A stretch of DNA of 64,000 bases from Sporomusaceae bacterium (GTDB taxonomy: Bacteria; Bacillota; Negativicutes; Sporomusales; UBA7701): the NCBI GenBank assembly GCA_031460455.1, contig JAVKTQ010000006.1, forward strand, positions 124,001-188,000, in the 5' to 3' direction. A program made the translations under genes and the position numbers. Position 1 is the stretch's first letter. Every line of letters starts with the position of its first letter. Under the pieces are notes generated by a model, which was given only the letters and a program-made list of their open reading frames with translations, ran no database searches and had not been told where the DNA came from. This document shows, in pieces, positions 48,910-56,603 of this stretch.

Positions 48910-51477
48910 TTAGTGCGGCCGGTCGGCCGACCCGCGGTTGCCAAGCTGCCTGAGGAATTTGCGGACGATCGCGGGGTCGAACTGGGTGCCGGCGCAGCGT
49001 TTGATTTCCGCCACGGCCGCTTCGTGGGTCATGGCTGTGCGGTAGGGGCGGTCGCTGGTCATGGCGTCGTAGGCTTCGACGACGGCCATTATGCGGCATT
49101 CGCGGGGTATCGCCTCGCCGCTGAGGCCTACGGGGTAACCATCGCCGTTCCACCATTCGTGGTGTTTGAGGATCCACTCGGCGATGGGCAGGAGTTCGCC
49201 CGACGACTGGGCGATACGGTAGCCGATTTCGCAGTGGCGCCGCATTTCCGCCTGTTCTTCGGCGGTGAGGGGCCCGGCCTTGCGGAGGATGTTGTCGGGG
49301 ATGCCGACTTTGCCGATGTCGTGGAATTTGGCCAGCAGTTGCAGCCCGGTTACGGCGAACTCGGGCAGCCCCAGGCCGCGGGCCAGTCTGGAAACTAGCC
49401 GGTCAATCCTTGCGATGTGTTCTGCGGTGAGAAACTCCCTCTCTTCGAGGAGTTTCATGGCGGTCTGGATTATGGCGCTGCGGGCGCCGTGCGAGTGGTT
49501 GAGCTTCTCGCGGTACATGTTGTTGTCCGCTTCGCGGAGAAGGGCGCGGATGCTTTCGCCGCGCCGGCCGATGGCGTGGCCGACGGACAGGCTGAGGTGC
49601 ACGCCCGGCTGGGTTTGGTTGTGGGCGGCGATGCCGCTTTGTACTCTGCGGCAGGCGGCTCGGGCCGCGCGGCTGGTGGCGCCCGGCATGAGGACGGCGT
49701 ATTCGTCGCCGCCGATCCGAGCGACGATGTCTTCGCGGCGGAAGGCTTGTTTTATTATTTTCGCCGCGGCTATGAGCATTGTGTCGCCGACATGGTGACC
49801 CATGGCGTCGTTGATGAGTTTCAGGCCGTTGATGTCGCAGATGATTATGCCCACAGGCCCGTCGCCCGACTGTTCGTGCCGGTCGAGCGCGGCTTCGAAG
49901 TAGGCGCGGTTGTAAAGCGAGGTCAGTCCGTCGCGGGTGCTGATGTAGAGCAGTTTGTCCTGCACGCCTTTCTGGGCGGTGATGTCCATGATGACGCCTT
50001 CGACGTACAGGGGGCGGCCGTCGGCGCCGCTCACGGGCCTGGCCCGCTCGACGACGGTGCGGACTGCGCCGCTTTTGTGGGTGATGCCGTATTCGACCTC
50101 GAAGGGGCGGCCGTCGGCGATGGCGCCTCCGCAAGCCGCCGCGACTCTGGCCCGGTCGGCTGCCAGCGTTATTTCTCCCAGCGGGCACGGCCCGCCGGCC
50201 GGCAGTTCTTCCGGGGCGTAGCCGGTGACGGCTTGGAGCATGGTGTTGAAAAAGCGGACTCGGTCGTTTTCGCGGAGGAAGACGCGATAGACAATGCCTG
50301 GCAGGTTTTCCGCCAGCGTGCGGTATGAAGCCTCGCTGTCGCGCAGCGCCGCCTCGGCGCGGGTACGCTCCGCAAGCTCGCTTTCCAGCGTCTCGTAGAG
50401 CCTGGCGTTGCTGAGGGCAAGGGCCGCAAGCTCGGCGAACTGTTTGAGGAGGGCGATTTCTTCGCCGCTGAAGGTCCGCTCCGAGTCGATGCGGGCGAGG
50501 CAGAAGACGCCGAGGACTTCCCGCCCGCTTGTCAGCGGTATGCCGATCCAGGCCCGCACGGCATCGCGGTTGGGGTCGGGATTGCGGCCCGACTCATGGC
50601 TGTAGTCGTCGGTGACGAAGATCTGGCCGTTTTGCCATACCCGCCCCGATATTTCTTCGCCCGGTTTCAGCCGCTTGCCGATGAGTTCGCGGTAGAAGCC
50701 GCGGGCGACTTTAACCTCAAGGCGGCTGGCGTCGGGCGCGGCGAGATAAACGTAGCCGTGCCGGGTATCGACAAGCTCCGAGGCGCCGTCGAGGATGTTG
50801 GCGAGCAGCTCTTTGACTTCGAAGCGGGTCATGAGGCGTACAGACAGCAGGTGGAGCAGTTCGAGATGGCGGTTCTGCCGGCGGAGCAGTTCTTCGACGC
50901 GGGCGCGTTCGGCGAGTTCGTTCTGGAGCTTGGTGTATAGCCGCATGTTGCTTACGGCGATGGAGGACAGCTCTGCAAGACGCTGCAGCAAAGCCTTTTC
51001 TTCCGCTGCGGGGAGATAGCTTTCCGCCATGATGTTGAACCCCAGGACGCCGATTATTTGCCGGTCGTTCCTGATGGGCAGGCCGAGGATGGTCCCGGCG
51101 ACGCTCCGGCCGCCGCGCACCGGTCCCTCACCGTCGGGCCCGGTCTGCCAGATCCTTTGTTCGGCGGCGAAGGCGCCCTCCTGCCAGACTTTGCCGACGA
51201 ACCCTTCGCCGGGGCGGCGGCGCGCGCCTAGCTGCGAGCGGTGGAAACCGACGCCGACCCGCATTTCCATCGCTTCGCCGTCTTCGGTGAGGATGTAGAG
51301 GAAGGCGTTCGGGGTGCGGAGGAGTCCGGCGGCGCGCGCGGTTATTTCCTCCAGCAGCGAGTCGAGGTCGCGGCGGCGCATAAGGCCGACGGCCATGCGG
51401 TGCAACGCTTCGAAGTATTCGCTTTGTAGGCGGTTCGCCGCGCCGGGGCTGAGCGTATTATCAGGCTCGCTGTCCAT
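48910..51477 (-). CDS. GAF-GAF-PAS-GGDEF-HD-GYP cyclic-di-GMP signalling protein
   Basis: This 855-residue soluble protein has two GAF domains (about 25-185 and 205-365; HRSQLGARRRPGEGFVGKVWQEG and ARGFYRELIGKRLKPGEEISGRVWQNG). A PAS domain follows (about 385-490), then GGDEF (about 495-655; IGGDEYAVLMPG, Tyr in place of the usual Phe). The HD-GYP domain is at about 665-850 (HDIGKVGIPDNILRKAGPL, HCEIGYRIA, HHEWWNGDGYPVGLSGEAIP). It may both make and degrade c-di-GMP. The ATG at 51477 with GGGGGAG is used; an upstream ATG lacks a site. Confidence 0.92.
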   Translation of the reverse strand: MDSEPDNTLSPGAANRLQSEYFEALHRMAVGLMRRRDLDSLLEEITARAAGLLRTPNAFLYILTEDGEAMEMRVGVGFHRSQLGARRRPGEGFVGKVWQEGAFAAEQRIWQTGPDGEGPVRGGRSVAGTILGLPIRNDRQIIGVLGFNIMAESYLPAAEEKALLQRLAELSSIAVSNMRLYTKLQNELAERARVEELLRRQNRHLELLHLLSVRLMTRFEVKELLANILDGASELVDTRHGYVYLAAPDASRLEVKVARGFYRELIGKRLKPGEEISGRVWQNGQIFVTDDYSHESGRNPDPNRDAVRAWIGIPLTSGREVLGVFCLARIDSERTFSGEEIALLKQFAELAALALSNARLYETLESELAERTRAEAALRDSEASYRTLAENLPGIVYRVFLRENDRVRFFNTMLQAVTGYAPEELPAGGPCPLGEITLAADRARVAAACGGAIADGRPFEVEYGITHKSGAVRTVVERARPVSGADGRPLYVEGVIMDITAQKGVQDKLLYISTRDGLTSLYNRAYFEAALDRHEQSGDGPVGIIICDINGLKLINDAMGHHVGDTMLIAAAKIIKQAFRREDIVARIGGDEYAVLMPGATSRAARAACRRVQSGIAAHNQTQPGVHLSLSVGHAIGRRGESIRALLREADNNMYREKLNHSHGARSAIIQTAMKLLEEREFLTAEHIARIDRLVSRLARGLGLPEFAVTGLQLLAKFHDIGKVGIPDNILRKAGPLTAEEQAEMRRHCEIGYRIAQSSGELLPIAEWILKHHEWWNGDGYPVGLSGEAIPRECRIMAVVEAYDAMTSDRPYRTAMTHEAAVAEIKRCAGTQFDPAIVRKFLRQLGNRGSADRPH

Positions 51478-51716
51478 TGACTCCCCCACCGAATGATGCC
51501 TCAGTAATCCTTGTTTTTCCACTTCGACAGGTTATGTAATTTTCCTTTCCCGCCGCAGGCGGCTGCGGTCGCCCTCTTTTTCCGCGGCGGGGACCGCAGG
51601 CCCTTAGAGCCCGCGGTTTTTGTCGTATATAAAAGAATTTTGCCATTTTAAAAGGTTATGTGTCGATTTGTGTCAAATTATTATGTTATGAAAATATTTG
51701 GGGCCCGGCGGGCCTG

Positions 51717-51754
51717 AACGAGAAAGATCCAGCTATTGCTGGATCTTTCTCGTT
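51717..51754 (-). terminator. Terminator overlapping the end of a small gene
   Basis: A perfect 17-bp stem AACGAGAAAGATCCAGC / GCTGGATCTTTCTCGTT with a four-base loop is followed on the minus strand by CAGGCCC, without a T-run. The stop codon of the small gene at 51733 lies in the loop region. Confidence 0.6.
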
Positions 51755-51927
51755 TGTTCGGCGGCGGTCGACGCTTTTTCGTTATGCAGCTGTTGGCTGC
51801 GGTGCTTTTTGGCGAGCTCCTCCCGGTTGACCGGGTTGACCTTTTCGCCGAATTCCCTGGCGAGCAGGGCCTCGACTTCTTCGGGGCGGAGCGTCTGGGT
51901 CTTTACCTCGTTCCACTTTTCTTGCAT
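51733..51927 (-). CDS. Small charged hypothetical protein
   Basis: This 64-residue protein (QEKWNEVKTQTLRPEEVEALLAREFGEKVNPVNREELAKKHRSQQLHN...) is strongly charged and probably helical. The start has AGAGGTGAACA upstream. The last codons are part of the terminator stem and the TAG stop lies at its loop. I recognise no family; downstream of a MATE exporter gene, 52 bases away, it may be in the same transcript. Confidence 0.65.
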   Translation of the reverse strand: MQEKWNEVKTQTLRPEEVEALLAREFGEKVNPVNREELAKKHRSQQLHNEKASTAAEQTRKIQQ

Positions 51928-51979
51928 TGTTCACCTCTTTAATCTGGGGTTATTATTAGCCGCCGGCGGAAAAATGATG

Positions 51980-53341
51980 CTAGCTACGCGGCAAAATATC
52001 CTCTTCGGCTGCGGCCAGCCGCCTGATCTGGGAGACGACGAGAGCGGCGGTGACGAGCGTGGCGCCGAAATCGGCGATCGGCCCGGCAAGCCATACGCCC
52101 TGCAGGCCGATGAAGCGCGGCAGGATCAGGAGCGCCGGGATGAGGATGAGGAGTTGGCGGGACATGCTGAGCAGCAGGGAGTGCATGGGCTTGCCGATCG
52201 CCTGGAAGAAGCCCGCCCCCATTACCTGAAAGCCGATGAGGGGCAGCATGGCCATGAATATTTTGAGGCCGGCCGCGCCGAGGGCGATGAGGTCGGCTTC
52301 GGCGCTGAACATGCGGATGATGTATGCGTCGAACAGTTCGATGAGGATGAAGCCGGCGACTGAGACGGCGGTGGCGGCGATGCTGCCTTTTATGACCGCT
52401 TCTTTGACCCGGCCGAATTTTTTCGCGCCGTAGTTGTAGCCGATAACGGGCTGGGTGCCCTGGCTGATGCCGAAGATGGGCATGAGGACGACCATGGAGA
52501 CGCGGTTGATGATGCCCATGGCGGCCACGGCCATCTGTCCGCCGTGGATGACGAGGATGTTGTTGAACAGGCCGGCGACGACGCTGGCGGCGATTTGCAT
52601 GAAGAAGGCCGATGAGCCCATGACGACGATTTTCGCGGCGATCCGCCGGTCGGGGATCATGTTGGCGCCGCGCAGCCTGAGCAGGCTCCGCCGGCTGCGG
52701 AAGTGGGCGACGACCCAGACGGCGGATACGGCCTGGGCGATGACGGTGGCAAGCGCCGAGCCTTTGATGCCCAGGCCGAGGACGAAGATGAACAGGGGGT
52801 TGAGGATGGTGTTGAGGAGGGCGGATACGACCATGGTCATCATGGCGATGCGGGGGTGGCCTTCGGCGCGGATGATGTTGTTGAGACCGAAGCCGGTGAA
52901 CATGAAGACGCTGCCGGCGAGGATGACGGCGGTGAAGTCGCGGGCGTAGGGCAGCACGTCCTCCTCCGCCCCTAGGGCGGCGAGGACGGGATCGAGGACG
53001 AAGAGGAGGATGGCCGACATGCCGACGGCGATGGCCAGCCCGAGGACGAAGGCGTTGCCGAGGATTTTTTCGGCGTCGGTGAGCCGCTTCTGGCCGATGC
53101 GGATGGAGACGAGGGTGGTCGCGCCGACGCCGATGAGCATGCCGAAGGCCATGAGGACGATCATTATCGGGAAGGCGATGGTGACCGCCGCCAGGCCGAT
53201 GGCGCCGACGCCGTGGCCGACGAAGATGCTGTCGACGATGTTGTAGAGGGCGTTGACGAGCATGCCGGTGATGGCCGGTACGGAGAAATCCCAGATGAGG
53301 GTGCCGATGTTTTTGTGGCCGAGGCTGCTGCGGTCATCCAT
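51980..53341 (-). CDS. MATE-family efflux transporter
   Basis: This 453-residue, 12-helix inner-membrane antiporter exports drugs or metabolites using Na+ or H+. Two homologous halves are visible: one from LIWDFSVPAITGMLVNALYNIVDSIFVGHGVGAIGLAAVTIAFPI, the other with VFMFTGFGLNNIIRAEGHPRIAMMTMVVSALLNTILNPLFIFVLGLGIKGSALATVIAQ and GISQGTQPVIGYNYGAKKFGRVKEAV. Its ATG lacks its own ribosome-binding site and overlaps the stop of an 11-codon leader frame, so translation may depend on the leader. Confidence 0.92.
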   Translation of the reverse strand: MDDRSSLGHKNIGTLIWDFSVPAITGMLVNALYNIVDSIFVGHGVGAIGLAAVTIAFPIMIVLMAFGMLIGVGATTLVSIRIGQKRLTDAEKILGNAFVLGLAIAVGMSAILLFVLDPVLAALGAEEDVLPYARDFTAVILAGSVFMFTGFGLNNIIRAEGHPRIAMMTMVVSALLNTILNPLFIFVLGLGIKGSALATVIAQAVSAVWVVAHFRSRRSLLRLRGANMIPDRRIAAKIVVMGSSAFFMQIAASVVAGLFNNILVIHGGQMAVAAMGIINRVSMVVLMPIFGISQGTQPVIGYNYGAKKFGRVKEAVIKGSIAATAVSVAGFILIELFDAYIIRMFSAEADLIALGAAGLKIFMAMLPLIGFQVMGAGFFQAIGKPMHSLLLSMSRQLLILIPALLILPRFIGLQGVWLAGPIADFGATLVTAALVVSQIRRLAAAEEDILPRS

Positions 53342-53369
53342 GATTTGGCGCTGCTGCGATTGGCGGCAT
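53334..53369 (-). CDS. Putative 11-residue leader peptide of the MATE gene
   Basis: The frame MPPIAAAPNHG starts at ATG 53367-53369, eight bases after AGGAGGGG, and its TGA overlaps the MATE gene start by eight bases (pattern ATGGATGA). The MATE ATG has no other site, so reinitiation or translational coupling is likely. Whether the leader senses translation inhibitors, as for other drug exporters, is inference. Confidence 0.45.
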   Translation of the reverse strand: MPPIAAAPNHG

Positions 53370-53441
53370 CTTGTCCCCTCCTTCCGTCGCTAATTAGTAT
53401 TGGCTTATCTTCGCCCCGGTTCTCATGGGAATAAGAAGCAA

Positions 53442-53473
53442 GCAAGGCTGCTGGGTTCCCCCAGAAGCCTTGC
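53442..53473 (-). terminator. Terminator of the thiM-thiW operon
   Basis: GCAAGGCT-CTGGG arms (13 bp, one mismatch) with a four-base loop are followed on the minus strand by TTGCTTCTTATT, 39 bases beyond the thiW stop. Confidence 0.6.
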
Positions 53474-53511
53474 GGGCGTGGCGCTAGACGAAGTTTTTCA
53501 ACAGCCGAGTG

Positions 53512-54012
53512 TTAGCGGGGGCGCGCGCCGAGCCACTCGCGGACGACGCCGATCACCGGCGTGTAGTAGAGCAGGCAGGCGATGACCGCGCCGCCGGCGG
53601 CGCTGACGGCGAAGGGGACGACGAAGAACAGGGCACCGGCTTTGGAGCCGATTAGGTATTTGGCGACCGGGAAGGCGACGAGGGCGCCGATGAGGCCGGT
53701 GCCGACGAGTTCGCCGACCGCCGCCCAGATTATGCTGTTGGTGCGCCGGTAGAGGATGCCGGCGAGGGCGGCGCCGATCATGCTGCCGGGGAAGGCGAGC
53801 AGCGAGCCTGTGCCGAGGATGTTGCGCAGCAGCGAGGTGGCGAAGGCGGCGTTGACGGAGTATCTCGTGCCGAGGAGGACGGCCAGCAGGATGTTGATGG
53901 CGTGCTGGACGGGGAAGCATTTGGCGACGCCCACGGGGATGTAGATCAGTTGGGCGGTGAATACCCCGACTGCGACGAACAGGGCGGTGAAGGTGAGTTT
54001 TTTGGTGTCCAT
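53512..54012 (-). CDS. thiW: Thiazole-precursor ECF transporter substrate-binding subunit ThiW
   Basis: This 166-residue six-helix S-component has KLTFTALFVAVGVFTAQLIYIPVGVAKCFPVQHAINILLAVLLGTRY (about 4-52) and FPGSMIGAALAGILYRRTNSIIWAAVGELVGTGLIGALVAFP, diagnostic of ThiW. It recruits the energy-coupling module (not in this window) to import hydroxyethylthiazole. It lies 23 bases downstream of thiM and under the same TPP riboswitch. GGGAGGAATGGAAAGATT precedes its ATG. Confidence 0.93.
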   Translation of the reverse strand: MDTKKLTFTALFVAVGVFTAQLIYIPVGVAKCFPVQHAINILLAVLLGTRYSVNAAFATSLLRNILGTGSLLAFPGSMIGAALAGILYRRTNSIIWAAVGELVGTGLIGALVAFPVAKYLIGSKAGALFFVVPFAVSAAGGAVIACLLYYTPVIGVVREWLGARPR

Positions 54013-54035
54013 AATCTTTCCATTCCTCCCGGGTA

Positions 54036-54842
54036 TCAGCCGATTTTGGCGTAGCGGAGCAGGAGTTCGGGCGTGAGGTTGAAGACGGCGTCGAAGAGCC
54101 TGACGCGGAAGGCGCCGATGCCGTCCTCCGGCCGGAGGGAGCGGTGGGCGAGGTCGCCGGCGACGCCCATGACGGCGAGGCCGGTGACGGCGCTTACATA
54201 AGGGTCGGCGCCGGTTCCCAGGCAGCAGCCGATGAGCGAGGTGGCCATGCAGCCGGTGCCGGTGACGCGCGCCAGCCAGGGGTGGCCGTTGGCAATGCGG
54301 CAGAGGCGGCCGCCGCCGGCGACGATGTCGGTCTGGCCGGTGAGGGCGACGACGCAGCCCAGCCTATTCGCGAGGCCGGCGGCGACTGCTTCGCCGTCGG
54401 TTTCGTCGGCGGCGGAGTCGACGCCGCGGATCGCGGCGCTGAGGCCGGCGACGGTTTTGATTTCGGCGGCGTTGCCTCTGACGACCGCCGGGCGGGTTGC
54501 GCGGATGATGCGGCCGGCGGCGGCGGTGCGGGCCGGGGTGGCGCCGGCGCCGACCGGGTCGAGGATGACGGGGACGCCGAGTTCGCCGGCCCGTATGCCG
54601 GTGGCGATCATGGTGTCGACGGCGGCGGCGCTGAGGGTGCCGATGTTGAGCACGAGGGCGGCGGCCTTGGCGACCATGTCGGTGGCTTCGCCGGGATCGC
54701 CGGCCATGACGGGGGAAGCGCCGAAGGCGAGGGTGATATTGGCGCTGTCGTTGGCGGTGACGTAGTTGGTCAGATGGTGGATGAGGGGGTTTTTCGCCTT
54801 AACGGCGGCAAGGGTGGCGGCGATCTCGTGCAGAAGCTCCAT
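54036..54842 (-). CDS. thiM: Hydroxyethylthiazole kinase
   Basis: This 268-residue ribokinase-like enzyme phosphorylates 4-methyl-5-hydroxyethylthiazole in thiamine salvage. Family segments are NPLIHHLTNYVTANDSANITLAFGASPVMAGDPGEA (about 19-54), VNIGTL-like LVLNIGTLSAAAVDTM, VPVILDPVGAGATPART and VRGNAAEIKTVAGL, with the catalytic Cys in RVTGTGCMATSLIGCCLG (about 192-208). The ATG is preceded by GGGGAGGTAGATTA. It is repressed by thiamine pyrophosphate via the upstream riboswitch. Confidence 0.95.
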   Translation of the reverse strand: MELLHEIAATLAAVKAKNPLIHHLTNYVTANDSANITLAFGASPVMAGDPGEATDMVAKAAALVLNIGTLSAAAVDTMIATGIRAGELGVPVILDPVGAGATPARTAAAGRIIRATRPAVVRGNAAEIKTVAGLSAAIRGVDSAADETDGEAVAAGLANRLGCVVALTGQTDIVAGGGRLCRIANGHPWLARVTGTGCMATSLIGCCLGTGADPYVSAVTGLAVMGVAGDLAHRSLRPEDGIGAFRVRLFDAVFNLTPELLLRYAKIG

Positions 54843-54889
54843 TAATCTACCTCCCCGAAAGCGGGCTTGTAATAAGCGGATAGGCGGGT

Positions 54890-54922
54890 AAAACGAAAAG
54901 GCGCCTCCTGTAAGGATGCGCC
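54890..54922 (-). terminator. Riboswitch expression-platform terminator
   Basis: On the minus strand GGCGCATCC pairs with GGAGGCGCC (one mismatch) and is followed by TTTTCGTTTT. It lies between the TPP aptamer and thiM, so regulation is by premature termination. Confidence 0.8.
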
Positions 54923-54940
54923 CCGAAATCTAAACTTGAG

Positions 54941-55030
54941 CAGCTATCCCTACGCTGGCATTACCCAGATCAGGTTAAAGGGTCATAGGCAATCGGGCCT
55001 ATTTCTCAGCCGGCTCCTCCGGCTCCCCCA
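54941..55030 (-). promoter_or_regulatory. TPP (thiamine pyrophosphate) riboswitch
   Basis: The minus strand carries the THI-box elements in order: GGGGGAGCC, CTGAGA at the P3 side, and the highly conserved ACCTGATCTGGGTAATGCC followed by AGCGTAGGGA. The aptamer is complete and is followed by a terminator and thiM. Confidence 0.95.
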
Positions 55031-55099
55031 GCATATATCCAGTTGGCGTCTCGTCGGTGACGGCGGAACGAGCAATGGTATCGTTTCGCCTTCTGTTTC

Positions 55100-55128
55100 A
55101 TTATAACCATATCCGACCGATTTTTCCA
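55100..55128 (-). promoter_or_regulatory. Promoter of the thiM operon
   Basis: On the minus strand TGGAAA (55123-55128) and TATAAT (55100-55105) are 17 bases apart, 70 bases upstream of the riboswitch aptamer. Confidence 0.7.
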
Positions 55129-55167
55129 TACTTTTTACAGTAAGTTTTACGGAATGGGGGATTTTTT

Positions 55168-55860
55168 TTACGCCAGCAGGCGGTCTACGATGGCGTCGAT
55201 GTGGATCTGGGTGGTGTCGAGGATGAGGGTGTCGAGGTCGCCGGCCCGGATGATGAGCGGCAGTTCGGTGCAGCCGAGGACGAGGGCGTCAGCGTTTTCG
55301 GTGGCGAGCATCCTCCTGGCGATGGCGAGCACGGCGTTTTTCTCCTCCGGCAGGACGATGCCTTCCTGAAGATGCGGGAAGATGATGTTGTGGATGACCT
55401 GCTGGTCCTCGGCCGCGGGGACGAAGGCGTCGATGCCGTAGCGGGCGAAGGCGCCGGTATAAAGGCCGCTGGCCATCGTGAAGGCGGTGCCGAAGATGAC
55501 GACGCGGCGGCAGCCCGCGGCCTGGGCGCGTTTGCACGTTTCCTCGACAAGGCTGATGAGGGGCAGCGGCGAACGGGCGCTGAGATCGTCGAAGACGATG
55601 TGGGCGGTGTTGGCCGCCATGGCCGCGAATTCGGCGCCGCCGGCGGCCAGGGTTTCGAGGGAGGCGGCCAGGCGGTCGGTGAATGCGGGCCAGGTTTTGG
55701 TGGCCGCCAGGTTATACATTTCGTCAAGGTTGAGGCTGTCGATAATGACGAGGGGGTAGCCGACGCCGCCCGTCCTGGCCCGGTAGCCGTCGATTATCCC
55801 TTTGTAGTAGTCGAGCGTGGACGCCGGGCCGATCCCGCCGACCAGTCCGAATTTTTTCAT
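55168..55860 (-). CDS. Aspartate/glutamate racemase family protein
   Basis: This 230-residue protein has GLVGGIGPASTLDYYKGIIDG (about 4-24), the first catalytic Cys region replaced by AAMAANTAHIVFDDL (about 80-94; Thr/Asn in a position often occupied by Cys in related enzymes), and the second DALVLGCTELPLII (Cys about 197). The GGxGPxxTxxYY opening and NTAH motif are typical of broad-specificity amino-acid racemases and the related YgeA-like group. Because only one of the two catalytic Cys residues is visible, racemase activity is uncertain; it may be YgeA-like. The ATG at 55860 has GGAGGTGCTGGTC; a longer open frame has no site. Confidence 0.82.
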   Translation of the reverse strand: MKKFGLVGGIGPASTLDYYKGIIDGYRARTGGVGYPLVIIDSLNLDEMYNLAATKTWPAFTDRLAASLETLAAGGAEFAAMAANTAHIVFDDLSARSPLPLISLVEETCKRAQAAGCRRVVIFGTAFTMASGLYTGAFARYGIDAFVPAAEDQQVIHNIIFPHLQEGIVLPEEKNAVLAIARRMLATENADALVLGCTELPLIIRAGDLDTLILDTTQIHIDAIVDRLLA

Positions 55861-55912
55861 GACCAGCACCTCCGGTATAGGGTTAGTACCTGTTATTTTG
55901 ATTATAGCATAG

Positions 55913-55940
55913 AAAAGGCCCGGACGCTTCCGGGCCTTTT
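55913..55940 (-). terminator. Terminator of the sulfite reductase-like operon
   Basis: A perfect 12-bp stem AAAAGGCCCGGA / TCCGGGCCTTTT with a four-base loop is followed on the minus strand by CTATGC. Confidence 0.75.
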
Positions 55941-55946
55941 CACGGC

Positions 55947-56603
55947 TTATTTCTTGTATATCTGACTCCTGGTGACTGTGCCCGCCCGGTCCTGCCGGAA
56001 GGCGAACGCGGGATTGGCGCCGGCGACGAAGCCGGCCAGCCAGGCCCGGTAGAACGACGCCATGGCCTGTTCGTCGACGCCGGTCCGCTGCCAGTTGGGC
56101 TGCTGGAGGTAGACGCCCGTTTCCCAGGTGGTGCTGTCGGCGGCGGCGGCGATGACGGTGTCGGCCTGGTCGCAGGGCATGCCGTTGAGGTAGTGGTCGC
56201 TGAGCGCCTGGTAGATACCGGAGGCGGCGGCCAGGTCGTAACTGCCCTGCGCCCTGGCGCTTTCGCCGGTGAGGCGGCCGTGGTCGGCGAAGGCTTGTCC
56301 GATGAGTTCGGCGGCCGCACCGCCGCAGGTGTCGAGCAGTTCTTTGACGAAGGCGGCTTCCCTGGTTTCGGCGATTTTGATCTGGCGCTGCAGCCAGCCG
56401 TGGATGTTGTCGTGCTCGATGAGTTCGCTGAGGTCGGTGTCGGGCTGCGGCCAGCCGTAGGTCTGGCGGACCTGTTCCTGGAGTTCTTCGGCGGCGGAGC
56501 CGCACAGGGCGGCCGCCCTTTCGCGGAGGAAGTCCTCGCGGCGGGCGACGAGGCTGATTTTCCGGTAGAGCCAGTAGTGGATGGGGCCGATGAATGCGCT
56601 CAT
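55947..56603 (-). CDS. Conserved protein of unknown function next to the siroheme reductase
   Basis: This 218-residue soluble protein begins SAFIGPIHYWLYRKISLVARREDFL. It has two Cys (about residues 34 and 92) and no recognised domain. Helical, with W-rich segments (YGWPQPDTDLSELIEHDNIHGWLQRQIKIAETREAAFVKELL). It overlaps the siroheme reductase gene by four bases (ATGA), so it is translationally coupled to it; a role as partner or assembly factor is inferred from this only. Confidence 0.7.
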   Translation of the reverse strand: MSAFIGPIHYWLYRKISLVARREDFLRERAAALCGSAAEELQEQVRQTYGWPQPDTDLSELIEHDNIHGWLQRQIKIAETREAAFVKELLDTCGGAAAELIGQAFADHGRLTGESARAQGSYDLAAASGIYQALSDHYLNGMPCDQADTVIAAAADSTTWETGVYLQQPNWQRTGVDEQAMASFYRAWLAGFVAGANPAFAFRQDRAGTVTRSQIYKK

